From a virus: a DNA stretch of 37,853 nucleotides. The notes beneath the pieces are model-generated. The model was not told the origin of the DNA. It ran no database searches and saw only the letters and a program-made list of their open reading frames with translations. This document shows, piece after piece, positions 14,298 to 20,516 of the stretch. Where the stretch lies: positions 1 to 37,853 of IMG/VR virus record IMGVR_UViG_3300044732_003471; one strand, given 5' to 3'. Made by a program: the position numbers and the translations under genes. Within the stretch, counting starts at the first letter, position 1. Every line of letters begins with the position of its first letter.

Positions 14298-15026
14298 TTA
14301 GAATGTCTTCTTAAACTCAACCCCACCGAAGAAAAGATTCTTCATGTCTGAATGCACACCAACCGAGTCATCAAGACCAAGTGAGTATGAGACAAACGGA
14401 ACAGCGGTCACGCCTTGCACAACTGGAATGTCAGTCGATACAGTGGTCTCAAAGTGAGTGCACTGTCCTTCTTGAGCGAGATAGCCAAGCTCAGCGCGAA
14501 AGTCAAGCATCAATGAAGATCCAAAGTCATCACTGTATGTTGCAGCAAGTTCGCTATAAGCATTGTTATCACCCACAATACTCATATACTGAGTAAGCGA
14601 AAGATCGATTGGACCAACTGCACGTGATACAGTCAAGCCAGCTTCTTGCGCTTGTCCTTCCTGACCTACATAGTCTTGCGAATACCAGGTATAGCTCAAA
14701 GATACGAGATAGTCAGCAATCTCTTTCGAGAAGATTGCAGAGAGCTCAGTAGCTTCGTCCTTCCCAGTTGTTTCAGCGTTTGCATAGTCAGCGCTCAAAG
14801 CCAACGAAACGTCCGCAGGAAGTTCAGTTGTCGTTGTGACGATTGCATTTGCTTCATTTGCACCTAGATCAGCACCACGCCAGACCTTATCAGAAGAGTA
14901 GCCAGTTTCAAGCGTCACTGGCGTGAATGCTGAAGGAGCGTCTTCGATTGGGCCTGCATAGGCATAGTTAAGAGTAGCAAGTGCTGCAATAAGTCCGACT
15001 TTAACGATTTGTGTTTGTTTTTTCAT
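14298..15026 (-). CDS. outer-membrane beta-barrel, TorF/Gcw_chp-like putative porin
   Basis: 242 residues. A signal peptide (MKKQTQIVKVGLIAALATLNYAYA, written as two parts: basic start MKKQTQIVK, hydrophobic core, AYA cleavage site) is followed by alternating beta strands (TLETGYSSDKVWRGADLG, YLVSLSYTWYSQDY, SVGVHSDMKNLFFGGVEF) and a terminal Phe in KKTF, the usual assembly signal of outer-membrane proteins. The VWRG segment near the start is typical of TorF/Gcw_chp-type proteins. This is a host-type envelope protein carried by a phage. Roles in superinfection exclusion or permeability are guesses. It has its own terminator. Confidence 0.72.
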   Translation of the reverse strand: MKKQTQIVKVGLIAALATLNYAYAGPIEDAPSAFTPVTLETGYSSDKVWRGADLGANEANAIVTTTTELPADVSLALSADYANAETTGKDEATELSAIFSKEIADYLVSLSYTWYSQDYVGQEGQAQEAGLTVSRAVGPIDLSLTQYMSIVGDNNAYSELAATYSDDFGSSLMLDFRAELGYLAQEGQCTHFETTVSTDIPVVQGVTAVPFVSYSLGLDDSVGVHSDMKNLFFGGVEFKKTF

Positions 15027-15058
15027 ATTATATTATTTTTGTTTTTCAGGGGGAGAAG

Positions 15059-15133
15059 TGGTGGGGAGTGAGGGATTCAAACCCCCGGCCGACTCGGTGT
15101 AAACGAGATGCTCTATCGCTGAGCTAACTCCCC
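15059..15133 (-). tRNA. tRNA-Val (UAC)
   Basis: Acceptor GGGGAGT/ACTCCCC, A73, encoded CCA; D arm GCTC/GAGC; anticodon loop TTTACAC, giving UAC. The T loop is TTTGAAT, with U at the usual C56. Confidence 0.9.
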
Positions 15134-15153
15134 ATAAAAGTATCTATATGTGT

Positions 15154-15243
15154 TGGCGGAACGTGTAGGATTTGAACCTACGGTAGAGTTGCCCCTACAT
15201 TTCCTTAGCAGGGAAACACTTTCGACCACTCAGTCAACGTTCC
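15154..15243 (-). tRNA. tRNA-Ser (GCU)
   Basis: Class II with a long variable arm, G73 and encoded CCA. Acceptor GGAACGT/ACGTTCC; anticodon arm TTTCC-CTGCTAA-GGAAA, giving GCU. Confidence 0.92.
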
Positions 15244-15248
15244 AAAAA

Positions 15249-15338
15249 TGGCGGGTGAAGTAGGATTTGAACCCACGGTGACCTTTCAGCCACTCTTGTT
15301 TTCAAGACAAGTGCAATAAACCGCTCTGCCATTCACCC
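15249..15338 (-). tRNA. tRNA-Ser (UGA)
   Basis: Class II, G73, encoded CCA. Acceptor GGGTGAA/TTCACCC; anticodon arm CTTGT-CTTGAAA-ACAAG, giving UGA. It lies five bases from tRNA-Ser (GCU). Confidence 0.92.
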
Positions 15339-15349
15339 AAAAAATTTAT

Positions 15350-15559
15350 TTATAACTCATCAACGATGATGTCCTTAGCTAACTCCTGATTTAATGCCAA
15401 TCGTATGCCACATGTTGAGCAGACAATATTTTTTCCTTCGCGGGTTTTTGTGATATGTGTGTTTTCACAAAAACCCATATCACGAAGTCGAGCACATTCG
15501 ACCCCTTGAACTTTGCATATTATAGCAGTATGATTGCATGGCAATTCACATAGATTCAT
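15350..15559 (-). CDS. FeoA-like small SH3 domain protein
   Basis: 69 residues with the layout of FeoA domains: AIICKVQGVECARLRDMGFC (12-31, the family's 'RLxxLGF' strand-turn), a middle strand, and IRLALNQELAKDIIVDEL (52-69) matching the closing 'xLALxxxxAxxIxV' segment. It carries extra cysteines (positions 4, 8, 15, 23, 31, 47, 50), which might bind metal. Host FeoA acts with the FeoB iron transporter; no FeoB is present here, so it may act on the host system or be an unrelated SH3 adaptor. A late-like TATAAATC precedes it. Confidence 0.55.
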   Translation of the reverse strand: MNLCELPCNHTAIICKVQGVECARLRDMGFCENTHITKTREGKNIVCSTCGIRLALNQELAKDIIVDEL

Positions 15560-15567
15560 AATAAGAT

Positions 15568-16365
15568 TTATAAGCCGTCAGACAGGTCATAGATGCGATT
15601 CGAAACATCAACTGACTTGTCTTTCATAAGTGTTTTGGAAAGTGTGCTGTTGTATGACAGCAGCAGTGCAATCGCAAGTGGATCAAACACAGCGATGATT
15701 ATGCATATAAAGGCCATTACGATTGTATCGAGCGGCAGATTAAACTGATCGGCAATAAACTTAAACGTTCCAATGTCTTTTGATGCCGACATCTTGAGTT
15801 TTAGCTCTTGTATTTGTGTGTCAAGCTCTCTCTTGCTGTCTTGCAGTTGAACTATTCTCTCGCGCTGTGCCTGCATTTCAGCCGCTGTTCTTTCAATGTC
15901 AGCATAGATTGGTCGTGCATTTGCCGCAGACATCTTTGGCAAGCGTTCTTCTTGTGAGCGCCGCGCGGCGTTTAGTGTCTCTATTCGTGAGTTGATTTGT
16001 GAGACTTCAGAGTCGATGCCGCTCTTACGTTCTTGAAGAGACCCAACCTGGGAGTCGATGTTAGAAAATTGTATTGAGTTTACAGCATAGGCAGACGATA
16101 GATAACCAAAAATACCGAGTGAAGTTATACACATGAGTATGAGTGTAGCTGTGACGAGATAGCCTTTTAAGAGTGCTGATGTATGCGTCCAATAGTGATG
16201 CAAATAGGTCGTCGCCACAAGTTTGCCAATCTCTAGTGCACTCGCCATGATGAGCACTGAAACATAGCTGCCACTAAAGAGTGTAGCAATGCCGAGTACT
16301 GAAAACCATGCGGCACATCCAGCTACAAGTAGGCTCGTAATGAATAGCAGTGCACGTAAAACCAT
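15568..16365 (-). CDS. membrane protein with central coiled coil
   Basis: 265 residues. Four hydrophobic segments lie in residues 1-95 (LLFITSLLVAGCAAWFSVLG, LIMASALEIGKLVATTYLHH, LLKGYLVTATLILMCITSLG ...). A long coiled coil occupies about 100-195 (SQVGSLQERKSGIDSEVSQI, MQAQRERIVQLQDSKRELDT), and a C-terminal membrane helix lies near 215-240 (IVMAFICIIIAVFDPLAIAL). Similar membrane/coil proteins occur in marine T4-like phages without known function. The exact late promoter at 16373-16380 suggests a late role, possibly at the envelope. Confidence 0.72.
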   Translation of the reverse strand: MVLRALLFITSLLVAGCAAWFSVLGIATLFSGSYVSVLIMASALEIGKLVATTYLHHYWTHTSALLKGYLVTATLILMCITSLGIFGYLSSAYAVNSIQFSNIDSQVGSLQERKSGIDSEVSQINSRIETLNAARRSQEERLPKMSAANARPIYADIERTAAEMQAQRERIVQLQDSKRELDTQIQELKLKMSASKDIGTFKFIADQFNLPLDTIVMAFICIIIAVFDPLAIALLLSYNSTLSKTLMKDKSVDVSNRIYDLSDGL

Positions 16366-16372
16366 GTCATAG

Positions 16373-16380
16373 TATTTATA
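16373..16380 (-). promoter_or_regulatory. T4-type late promoter
   Basis: TATAAATA on the minus strand, eight bases before the ATG at 16365 and directly after the 3' end of the intron-containing tRNA. Confidence 0.78.
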
Positions 16381-16381
16381 A

Positions 16382-16664
16382 TGGTGGGCCCGGCAGGATT
16401 CGAACCTGCGACCAATCGATTATGCTTACCACTATAGTTTTCACTACCTTTTCAGTTTGTGGTCTGGACTATCCCTTAATCTTCAGCATAACCTGTTAAG
16501 ATTGAACTATTATAGTCTCTGCACGTCCCTCTTTCGAGGTTTCGCTCAGGATTGGCATCGGCATTACCCGTTAAGCGTTCCCTGAATTTAAGTTCTGCTA
16601 ACTTACTATTTCTAATAAGAAGACCCTATCGAGTCGACTGCTCTTACCGCTGAGCTACAAGCCC
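16382..16664 (-). tRNA. tRNA-Ile2 (CAU) interrupted by a group I intron
   Basis: The 5' exon is 16632-16664 and the 3' exon 16382-16424, with encoded CCA. The spliced acceptor is GGGCTTG/CGGGCCC with A73. The anticodon arm is GTCGA-CTCATAA-TCGAT. The exons closely match bacterial tRNA-Ile2 (anticodon flanks CGACTCATAATCG and TTGGTCGC), so lysidine-modified Ile decoding AUA is more likely than Met. The intron sits between U33 and C34. Confidence 0.85.
16425..16631 (-). ncRNA. group I intron (IC3-like) in tRNA-Ile2
   Basis: 207 nt. P1 pairs exon GACT with intron GGTC, giving the U.G splice-site pair. Core strings are visible: AATCCTGAGC (P4/Q-like), GCAGAGACTATA (R) and GATAGTCCAGA (S), with a final G before exon CATAA. 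Size and core resemble the 205-nt Azoarcus intron. There is no internal reading frame. Confidence 0.85.
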
Positions 16665-16670
16665 CTTTCA

Positions 16671-16856
16671 TTATAAAACTGGTCCGTTTCCTTTTTGTTC
16701 GTGATCTATGTATTGCCCAATATGTTGTTGAACATTCAGCGATCGACGAAATGATTCATGCTCAAGTTTGGCTATTCGCTCTCTAAGTTCATTCATCTCA
16801 GAGAGTAGCGCTTCTACTTCGGCGTCAATCAAACTTTTAATATGTTCTGTATTCAT
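16671..16856 (-). CDS. hypothetical 61-aa coiled-coil protein
   Basis: The start is set at ATG 16856 (MNTEHIKSLIDAEVEALLSE); upstream is tRNA sequence. A heptad-rich helix covers residues 5-40 (EMNELRERIAKLEHESFRR). The gene is wedged between two intron-bearing tRNAs, with only six bases to tRNA-Ile2. Function unknown. Confidence 0.5.
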   Translation of the reverse strand: MNTEHIKSLIDAEVEALLSEMNELRERIAKLEHESFRRSLNVQQHIGQYIDHEQKGNGPVL

Positions 16857-16869
16857 AATTTTTTTAAGA

Positions 16870-17155
16870 TGGTAGCTGTGGTCGGACTCGAACCGACAAG
16901 CCGAAGCAACGGATTTTCTTACCACTATAGTTTTCACTACCATTTCTGTTTGTGGTCTGGACTATACCTTGATCATAGTATCGCTACATTAGATCCCTGC
17001 CGTCTAGTCTCTACACCTTCCTAATTTCTTAGGCTTGGCTCGGGATTAGCATTTTAAAGCCTTCACCGAATTTGACAAGTTCTACTCCTGTTTTTTCAAA
17101 CAAGGCACTCAAATTTCTCTAAGTCCGCAATGTTTACCAATTTCATCACACAGCC
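16870..17155 (-). tRNA. tRNA-Leu (UAA) interrupted by a group I intron
   Basis: The 5' exon is 17121-17155 and the 3' exon 16870-16917, with CCA. The spliced anticodon arm is GCGGA-CTTAAAA-TCCGT, giving UAA. The intron lies between U34 and A35, the same position as the classic cyanobacterial and plastid tRNA-Leu(UAA) intron. The first ten bases of the tRNA also encode the last codons of the upstream HNH gene. Confidence 0.88.
16918..17120 (-). ncRNA. group I intron in tRNA-Leu (UAA)
   Basis: 203 nt. P1 pairs exon ACTT with GAGT inside TTTGAGTGCC. Core strings: AATCCCGAGCC, GTGTAGAGACTAGACGG, GGTATAGTCCAGA; it ends GTGGTAAG. The 3' third is nearly identical to the intron in tRNA-Ile2, showing recent common origin. 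No internal reading frame. Confidence 0.88.
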
Positions 17156-17601
17156 ATAATTTTTTTAATATTTTTTCCTCTATATGTATCAGTTTGAGAA
17201 TGACAGTTTGGACAAAGCATCCTAAGATTTCCTAAAGAATGATCATGTCTTATACCATTTATATGGTCTAATTCACAATTTATTTTGTCGCCATCCCATT
17301 CACTTATACTACATTTAGAACATTTGTTTTCAAAAATTTTTTCTTTAAGTAACCTTTGTTTTAATTTAAAAGTTTGGTAGTATGGATACTTTCCATCTAG
17401 TATTTCCGTTAAACTAATTAGTTTTGAGATATTTCGGGTCTTTTTACCTCCCTTAGCGCCCTGATTGGGTCTATATAAACCAAAAGATTCTGCTTTACGT
17501 TTAAATGTTGAAAAATGTAAATTTAATTTGATTGAAGCTTCTCGCATTGTATTAGAAGAATCAATCGCGTCCTTTATTGTATCGTATGAAATGATAAACA
17601 T
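17146..17601 (-). CDS. HNH homing endonuclease, stop codon inside tRNA-Leu
   Basis: The start is set at ATG 17601 (MFIISYDTIKDAIDSSNTMR), right after a TATAAATA box that lies inside the longer frame. The 151-residue protein has an N-terminal helix-turn-helix-like segment (10-60) and an HNH/zinc site: CSKCSISEWDG ... INCELDHINGIRHDHSLGNL ... LCPNCHS. The last codons ATG-GCT-GTG-TGA are also the first bases of tRNA-Leu(UAA). A free-standing homing enzyme beside an intron-bearing tRNA suggests it mobilises the intron or the locus. Confidence 0.82.
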   Translation of the reverse strand: MFIISYDTIKDAIDSSNTMREASIKLNLHFSTFKRKAESFGLYRPNQGAKGGKKTRNISKLISLTEILDGKYPYYQTFKLKQRLLKEKIFENKCSKCSISEWDGDKINCELDHINGIRHDHSLGNLRMLCPNCHSQTDTYRGKNIKKIMAV

Positions 17602-17606
17602 ATAGA

Positions 17607-17614
17607 TATTTATA
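17607..17614 (-). promoter_or_regulatory. T4-type late promoter of HNH gene
   Basis: TATAAATA on the minus strand, six bases before the chosen ATG at 17601. It decides the start codon. Confidence 0.7.
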
Positions 17615-17743
17615 AAAATAGTGTTTACCATAGTCATAATTTTAGAAAATTTAGAGGTTGTCGACGAGATGTTTGTTCGACTTTAGGGACCTCATGCTCC
17701 TGTAAGCGATACCACCACAGTACCGAAATTTTATTTATTAGTT

Positions 17744-17818
17744 TGGCGGGCATACTAGGATTCGAACCTAGGCGAAGGATTTAGAAGACCCTGATGCTAT
17801 CCATTACATCATATGCCC
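17744..17818 (-). tRNA. tRNA-Arg (UCU)
   Basis: Acceptor GGGCATA/TATGCCC, G73, encoded CCA. Anticodon arm AGGGT-CTTCTAA-ATCCT, giving UCU. Confidence 0.92.
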
Positions 17819-17826
17819 GAGTGTTT

Positions 17827-18030
17827 TCATATTGGTACGCCGTCATATGTGTCGACAACGATGTCATGCTGCTTAAGAAGACGAACCGCGCTGTCACGTT
17901 TATGTTTGCTGTTCCAGAAAAGCTCAAGTTCTGCAGCATCAACATCATAATAGGTATGAATGTCGCTTAATGTCATTGCTTCCATATAGCAATCAGAAGT
18001 ATGAAATACAATTGAATATCTAGTTTTCAT
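17827..18030 (-). CDS. hypothetical 67-aa protein
   Basis: Begins MKTRYSIVFHTSDCYMEAMT. A strand-helix-strand plan with an aromatic, acidic middle (IHTYYDVDAAELELFWNSKH) and a basic helix (KRDSAVRLLKQHDIVVDTYD). It is in the three-gene unit driven by promoter cassette C. No family recognised. Confidence 0.6.
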   Translation of the reverse strand: MKTRYSIVFHTSDCYMEAMTLSDIHTYYDVDAAELELFWNSKHKRDSAVRLLKQHDIVVDTYDGVPI

Positions 18031-18036
18031 GTTGTC

Positions 18037-18312
18037 TTAGTCGATGAGTGAATACCATTGGTTTTCAGTGTCACAAAAGAAAATATAACTGAAAATATAA
18101 CTTGAACCTTCATGATGCTTCTCTTTATAAGAGAGTTCTTCATATCGCATAAAGTGTCCAAACTCACCTGGTGACATGGTCGAAAAGACACCCGATTCAA
18201 ACTCAATCTCTACCGAGTCCTTTAAAAAAGAGATTTGCTTGATTGTCTCTTCATTTTGATAGCCGTGAGAGCCATGCCTTACTTTCTTGCCAATTGATTC
18301 AGTGATAGTCAT
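18037..18312 (-). CDS. hypothetical 91-aa protein
   Basis: Begins MTITESIGKKVRHGSHGYQN. Beta-rich (ISFLKDSVEIEFESGVFSTM) with an aromatic C-terminus (SSYIFSYIFFCDTENQWYSL). It may be a small SH3-like barrel as in the other early genes. Preceded by a copy of the AGGAACACTAATAA junction motif. Function unknown. Confidence 0.6.
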   Translation of the reverse strand: MTITESIGKKVRHGSHGYQNEETIKQISFLKDSVEIEFESGVFSTMSPGEFGHFMRYEELSYKEKHHEGSSYIFSYIFFCDTENQWYSLID

Positions 18313-18345
18313 ATAAAGATGTGGTGGTGTTTATTAGTGTTCCTA

Positions 18346-18543
18346 TTACCAGTGAGTGTATTCTTTGATGATACCCTCTTCATTCAGATAGCGAGCACAT
18401 GTATAAGCCTGAACGCAGCTATCATCACATGTCTCGAAAACATGAAACTTATCTTGCAACTCATACATAGCTTCGAGATACAATCTGCATGCTTCTTTTG
18501 CAGAGTCTAAGTTAGGATGGACATCGTTGGGTGGCATGGTCAT
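18346..18543 (-). CDS. hypothetical 65-aa early protein
   Basis: The start is set at ATG 18543 (MTMPPNDVHPNLDSAKEACR); a second ATG two codons on is possible. The longer open frame merely runs through the promoter cassette. Two helices, with cysteines in a CDDSCVQAYTCARYL segment. It is the first gene downstream of promoter cassette C, with leader CATGTAAGCAACAAAGAAC and the AACACCAATACAATAAGAGT motif. Confidence 0.6.
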   Translation of the reverse strand: MTMPPNDVHPNLDSAKEACRLYLEAMYELQDKFHVFETCDDSCVQAYTCARYLNEEGIIKEYTHW

Positions 18544-18582
18544 ACTCTTATTGTATTGGTGTTCTTTGTTGCTTACATGATC

Positions 18583-18627
18583 ATTATACACTAAAATGCA
18601 GAGAAAGTACACAACTTTTTTCAAAAA
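18583..18627 (-). promoter_or_regulatory. early promoter, cassette copy C, with palindrome
   Basis: -10 TATAAT (18583-18588), 17-bp spacer, -35 TGTACT (18606-18611) on the minus strand; palindrome ACTTTTTTCAAAAAAGT just upstream. Nearly identical over about 90 bp to copy D at 25157. Confidence 0.86.
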
Positions 18628-18661
18628 AGTGAAAAAAGGTCCCGAAGTTAAGCCCCGTATA

Positions 18662-18685
18662 GAGAAAAACTGACCTCCGAGGTCA
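18662..18685 (-). terminator. terminator at end of tRNA array segment
   Basis: TGACCTC-C-GAGGTCA inverted repeat followed on the minus strand by GTTTTTCTC. It lies immediately upstream of promoter cassette C. Confidence 0.6.
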
Positions 18686-18689
18686 CAAT

Positions 18690-18802
18690 TTTGTGAAAAT
18701 TTGCCCATGACAGATTGCTGCTACACTCACCCAGGGCTGGGGCTAGCTAGGAACCACACCTAGCTGCGTCATGACATATTTGGATTCGCGCATGATACGA
18801 AT
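18690..18802 (-). other. hairpin-rich non-coding segment
   Basis: No gene fits. On the minus strand it holds AGCTAGG-TGTGGTT-CCTAGCT, a perfect 7-bp hairpin with a seven-base loop, then CCCAG/CTGGG. It may be the 3' trailer of the tRNA transcript. Confidence 0.4.
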
Positions 18803-18871
18803 TGCGAGGGGGAGGGCTTTAACCTCCTCTCTAGACTATGGGCCTAGCGATCTCCGTATGATCCCTCTCGC
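18803..18871 (-). tRNA. divergent tRNA-Met-like (CAU?), no encoded CCA
   Basis: Acceptor GCGAGAG/CCCTCGC with one mismatch; D arm GATC-ATACGGA-GATC; anticodon arm CTAGG-CCCATAG-TCTAG; T arm GGAGG-TTAAAGC-CCTCC. CAU would be the anticodon, but position 33 is C instead of U, and CCA is not encoded. It could be the elongator tRNA-Met missing from the array, or a decaying tRNA. Confidence 0.5.
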
Positions 18872-18884
18872 AAAGTATTTTCCC

Positions 18885-19045
18885 CACTACCGAATAATTG
18901 ACCAGAGTCAACTTGAAGAAACGCAGTGACTATTTCATCTTGGTAGCGACTCCAAGCCTAGTTTAATTTGCGTCGGATTACATTCGGCGTCATCGGGTTG
19001 CCAACCCGCTCTTAGCCTCAATGCTCATTGTAGGATCATCGCCTA
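18885..19045 (-). ncRNA. structured RNA segment of unknown type
   Basis: Successive perfect hairpins on the minus strand: CATTGTAGG/CCTACAATG (9 bp), CGGGTT/AACCCG, CTTGG/CCAAG and TTGAC/GTCAA. This is denser than expected for a spacer. No match to tRNA, RNase P RNA or 6S RNA signatures was seen. Confidence 0.4.
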
Positions 19046-19056
19046 CAATGGCAGGG

Positions 19057-19163
19057 AAAAATTGGTGGGGTTATTCTCATGTCATTTAACCTTGCGCTGT
19101 CTAGTGTGCACCCATCAAGCGTAGAGGGTATGAAGAGAATCGAAGCCGCTAAGCTTCACCCCA
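19057..19163 (-). ncRNA. tRNA-sized element ending in CCA, not a cloverleaf
   Basis: The 5' GGGGT pairs with the 3' ACCCC before A-CCA; an inner stem ATTCTC/GAGAAT follows. There is no T arm with the TTC signature. It may be a remnant or a tRNA-like RNA processed with the array. Confidence 0.3.
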
Positions 19164-19166
19164 AAT

Positions 19167-19240
19167 TGGTGCGTCATGTGAGGGTCGAACTCACGCCTTC
19201 AGAGTGGAAGTCTAATGTGCTGCCGTAACACTTATGACGC
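19167..19240 (-). tRNA. tRNA-Gly (UCC)
   Basis: Acceptor GCGTCAT/ATGACGC, A73, encoded CCA. Anticodon arm TTAGA-CTTCCAC-TCTGA, giving UCC. Confidence 0.92.
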
Positions 19241-19248
19241 GAAAAGTT

Positions 19249-19674
19249 TTAACGTCTGATCAGGTCAGACACAGCACGTGTCATTTTACCAATGTCAGCC
19301 ATTGTTGGAAAGACACTGTTCGGGCTGTCGCCACCTCTAATTGAGAGGATTGGCTTGTGTGTGCCGGTTTTGGCGAGTGCTATATTGCCGCGAATATAGT
19401 CATCAGCACCCATCTTGCCCATGCTCATGGTGAGCGTATACTCTTGTCCACCAATCTCAAATGAGACACCAGTATAGCCAGAGTCGAAAAATTTGGCGTG
19501 TGTGATTGACCCACGGGGTGTGTCGGCAGAATTTAAAATTGCTTGCAGATAATCTTGAATGCTTTCTGGAACAGACCGTCCAAAGCCAGTGACTGGTGCA
19601 ATAGCGACCTTTTCGAGAATTTGCTTTGCAGCTTCAACTAATGGATCTGAACATGGAGAATTAAATGCATTCAT
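19249..19674 (-). CDS. putative internal head protein with targeting leader
   Basis: The start is set at ATG 19674 (MNAFNSPCSDPLVEAAKQIL), six bases after a TATAAATA box that the longer frame would translate. 141 residues. The leader has the DPLVxAAxxIL pattern of the head-gene cluster at 9-14 kb, with ILE21 as a possible protease site. The body is beta-rich (HAKFFDSGYTGVSFEIGGQE, YTLTMSMGKMGADDYIRGN). It is a lone member of the family stranded inside the tRNA array. Confidence 0.65.
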   Translation of the reverse strand: MNAFNSPCSDPLVEAAKQILEKVAIAPVTGFGRSVPESIQDYLQAILNSADTPRGSITHAKFFDSGYTGVSFEIGGQEYTLTMSMGKMGADDYIRGNIALAKTGTHKPILSIRGGDSPNSVFPTMADIGKMTRAVSDLIRR

Positions 19675-19679
19675 ACTAC

Positions 19680-19687
19680 TATTTATA
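19680..19687 (-). promoter_or_regulatory. T4-type late promoter
   Basis: TATAAATA on the minus strand, six bases before ATG 19674. It decides that start. Confidence 0.78.
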
Positions 19688-19816
19688 TGATACATTAAAA
19701 ATATATGAAGAGCTTACGCAGGCATACTTGTCATATTAACCCGAAGGCGTGAACCTAATCACCTATGTGCATCACCACTCTTCTTGAGCTCGGTTGCAAA
19801 ATTACTTATACAAAGA

Positions 19817-19902
19817 TGGTGGGCAGTCTGGGTAACGATCCCAGCGAGCTTTTAAGCGTCGGTTTTACAGACCGAACCGTCTCCTTAACGGCATACCTAC
19901 CC
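19817..19902 (-). tRNA. tRNA-Tyr (GUA)
   Basis: Class II with long variable arm CGCTTAAAAGCTCG; A73, encoded CCA. Anticodon arm TCGGT-CTGTAAA-ACCGA, giving GUA. The T loop is ATCGTTA, in which the usual T54/A58 pair is swapped to A54/T58. The acceptor (GGGTAGG/ACTGCCC) has one mismatch. Confidence 0.82.
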
Positions 19903-19905
19903 ATT

Positions 19906-19982
19906 TAGCAATGTATGGTTATTGACCCACACGGAATCTCAAGCCTTATGCGCATTTAACTCACCGATTGTCATTGCTAAAA
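19906..19982 (-). ncRNA. tRNA-sized structured spacer
   Basis: TTAGCAATG and CATTGCTAA form a 9-bp terminal stem enclosing about 60 nt, with an inner GTGTGG/CCATAC arm and an eight-base loop. No anticodon arm can be assigned. It lies between tRNA-fMet and tRNA-Tyr. Confidence 0.35.
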
Positions 19983-19984
19983 AT

Positions 19985-20064
19985 TGGTTGCGGGGGTGGG
20001 AGTCGAACCCACACCGAAGCCTAGCTTATGAGACTAGTTCAGCACCACTACTGACTGCCCCGCG
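19985..20064 (-). tRNA. initiator-type tRNA-fMet (CAU)
   Basis: The acceptor CGCGGGG/CCCCGCA is the same as that of E. coli tRNA-fMet, including the C1.A72 mismatch that marks initiators; A73 and CCA are encoded. D arm TCAG/CTGA; anticodon arm CTAGT-CTCATAA-GCTAG; T arm GTGGG-TTCGACT-CCCAC. It lacks the three G-C pairs usual in initiator anticodon stems, so initiator function is likely but not certain. Confidence 0.83.
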
Positions 20065-20069
20065 ATTGA

Positions 20070-20187
20070 AAATTGAGCCGACTAAAGAGGCGACATAGAC
20101 ACATTCCCGTACGCACCCGCATATGCAGTCCTGCACGTCATCTGCGCCTATGTACCGGGCATGGAGCCCGTGCACCTCTCTAGCGGC
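20070..20187 (-). ncRNA. structured RNA segment of unknown type
   Basis: Ends GCCGCTAGAGAGG and CCTCTTTAGTCGGC form a 13-bp stem with one bulge. Inside are CGGGC-TCCAT-GCCCG, ACATAG/CTATGT and TGCA/TGCA arms, suggesting a multi-way junction. It lies between tRNA-Gln and tRNA-fMet. No known family recognised. Confidence 0.45.
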
Positions 20188-20192
20188 AAAGT

Positions 20193-20267
20193 TGGTAGAG
20201 GTACAAGGATTCGAACCTCGACAAACAGAATCAAAATCTGTGGTGCTAACCGTTACACTATACCTCT
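20193..20267 (-). tRNA. tRNA-Gln (UUG)
   Basis: Acceptor AGAGGTA/TACCTCT, A73, encoded CCA. Anticodon arm ACAGA-TTTTGAT-TCTGT, giving UUG. Confidence 0.92.
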
Positions 20268-20268
20268 A

Positions 20269-20343
20269 TGGCACGTCACCACAGATTCGAACTGTGACAA
20301 AAGGTTTTGGAGACCTTTGTGCTTACCGTTACACCAATGACGT
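20269..20343 (-). tRNA. tRNA-Trp (CCA)
   Basis: Acceptor ACGTCAT/GTGACGT, G73, encoded CCA end. Anticodon arm AAGGT-CTCCAAA-ACCTT, giving CCA. Confidence 0.92.
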
Positions 20344-20348
20344 AAAAA

Positions 20349-20424
20349 TGGGGTGATCGACGGGACTCGAACCCGCAACAACCAGAATCACAATCTGGGG
20401 CTCTACCATTGAACTACAACCACC
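20349..20424 (-). tRNA. tRNA-His (GUG)
   Basis: The extra G-1 pairs with C73, the tRNA-His hallmark; acceptor GTGGTTG/CGATCAC; CCA encoded. Anticodon arm CCAGA-TTGTGAT-TCTGG, giving GUG. Confidence 0.93.
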
Positions 20425-20432
20425 AATTAAAA

Positions 20433-20508
20433 TGGTGGAGGCAATAGGGCTCGAACCTATGACTCATTCCTTAAAAGGGAATTACTCTACCAACTGAGTT
20501 ATGCCTCC
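20433..20508 (-). tRNA. tRNA-Lys (UUU)
   Basis: Acceptor GGAGGCA/TGCCTCC, A73, encoded CCA. Anticodon arm ATTCC-CTTTTAA-GGAAT, giving UUU. Confidence 0.93.
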
Positions 20509-20516
20509 AATTAAAA

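Noticed and set aside
19057-19163. Canonical tRNA reading of the CCA-ended element
   Set aside because: No T arm, D arm or anticodon arm can be drawn in the standard lengths, so it is kept only as an unclassified RNA-like element.
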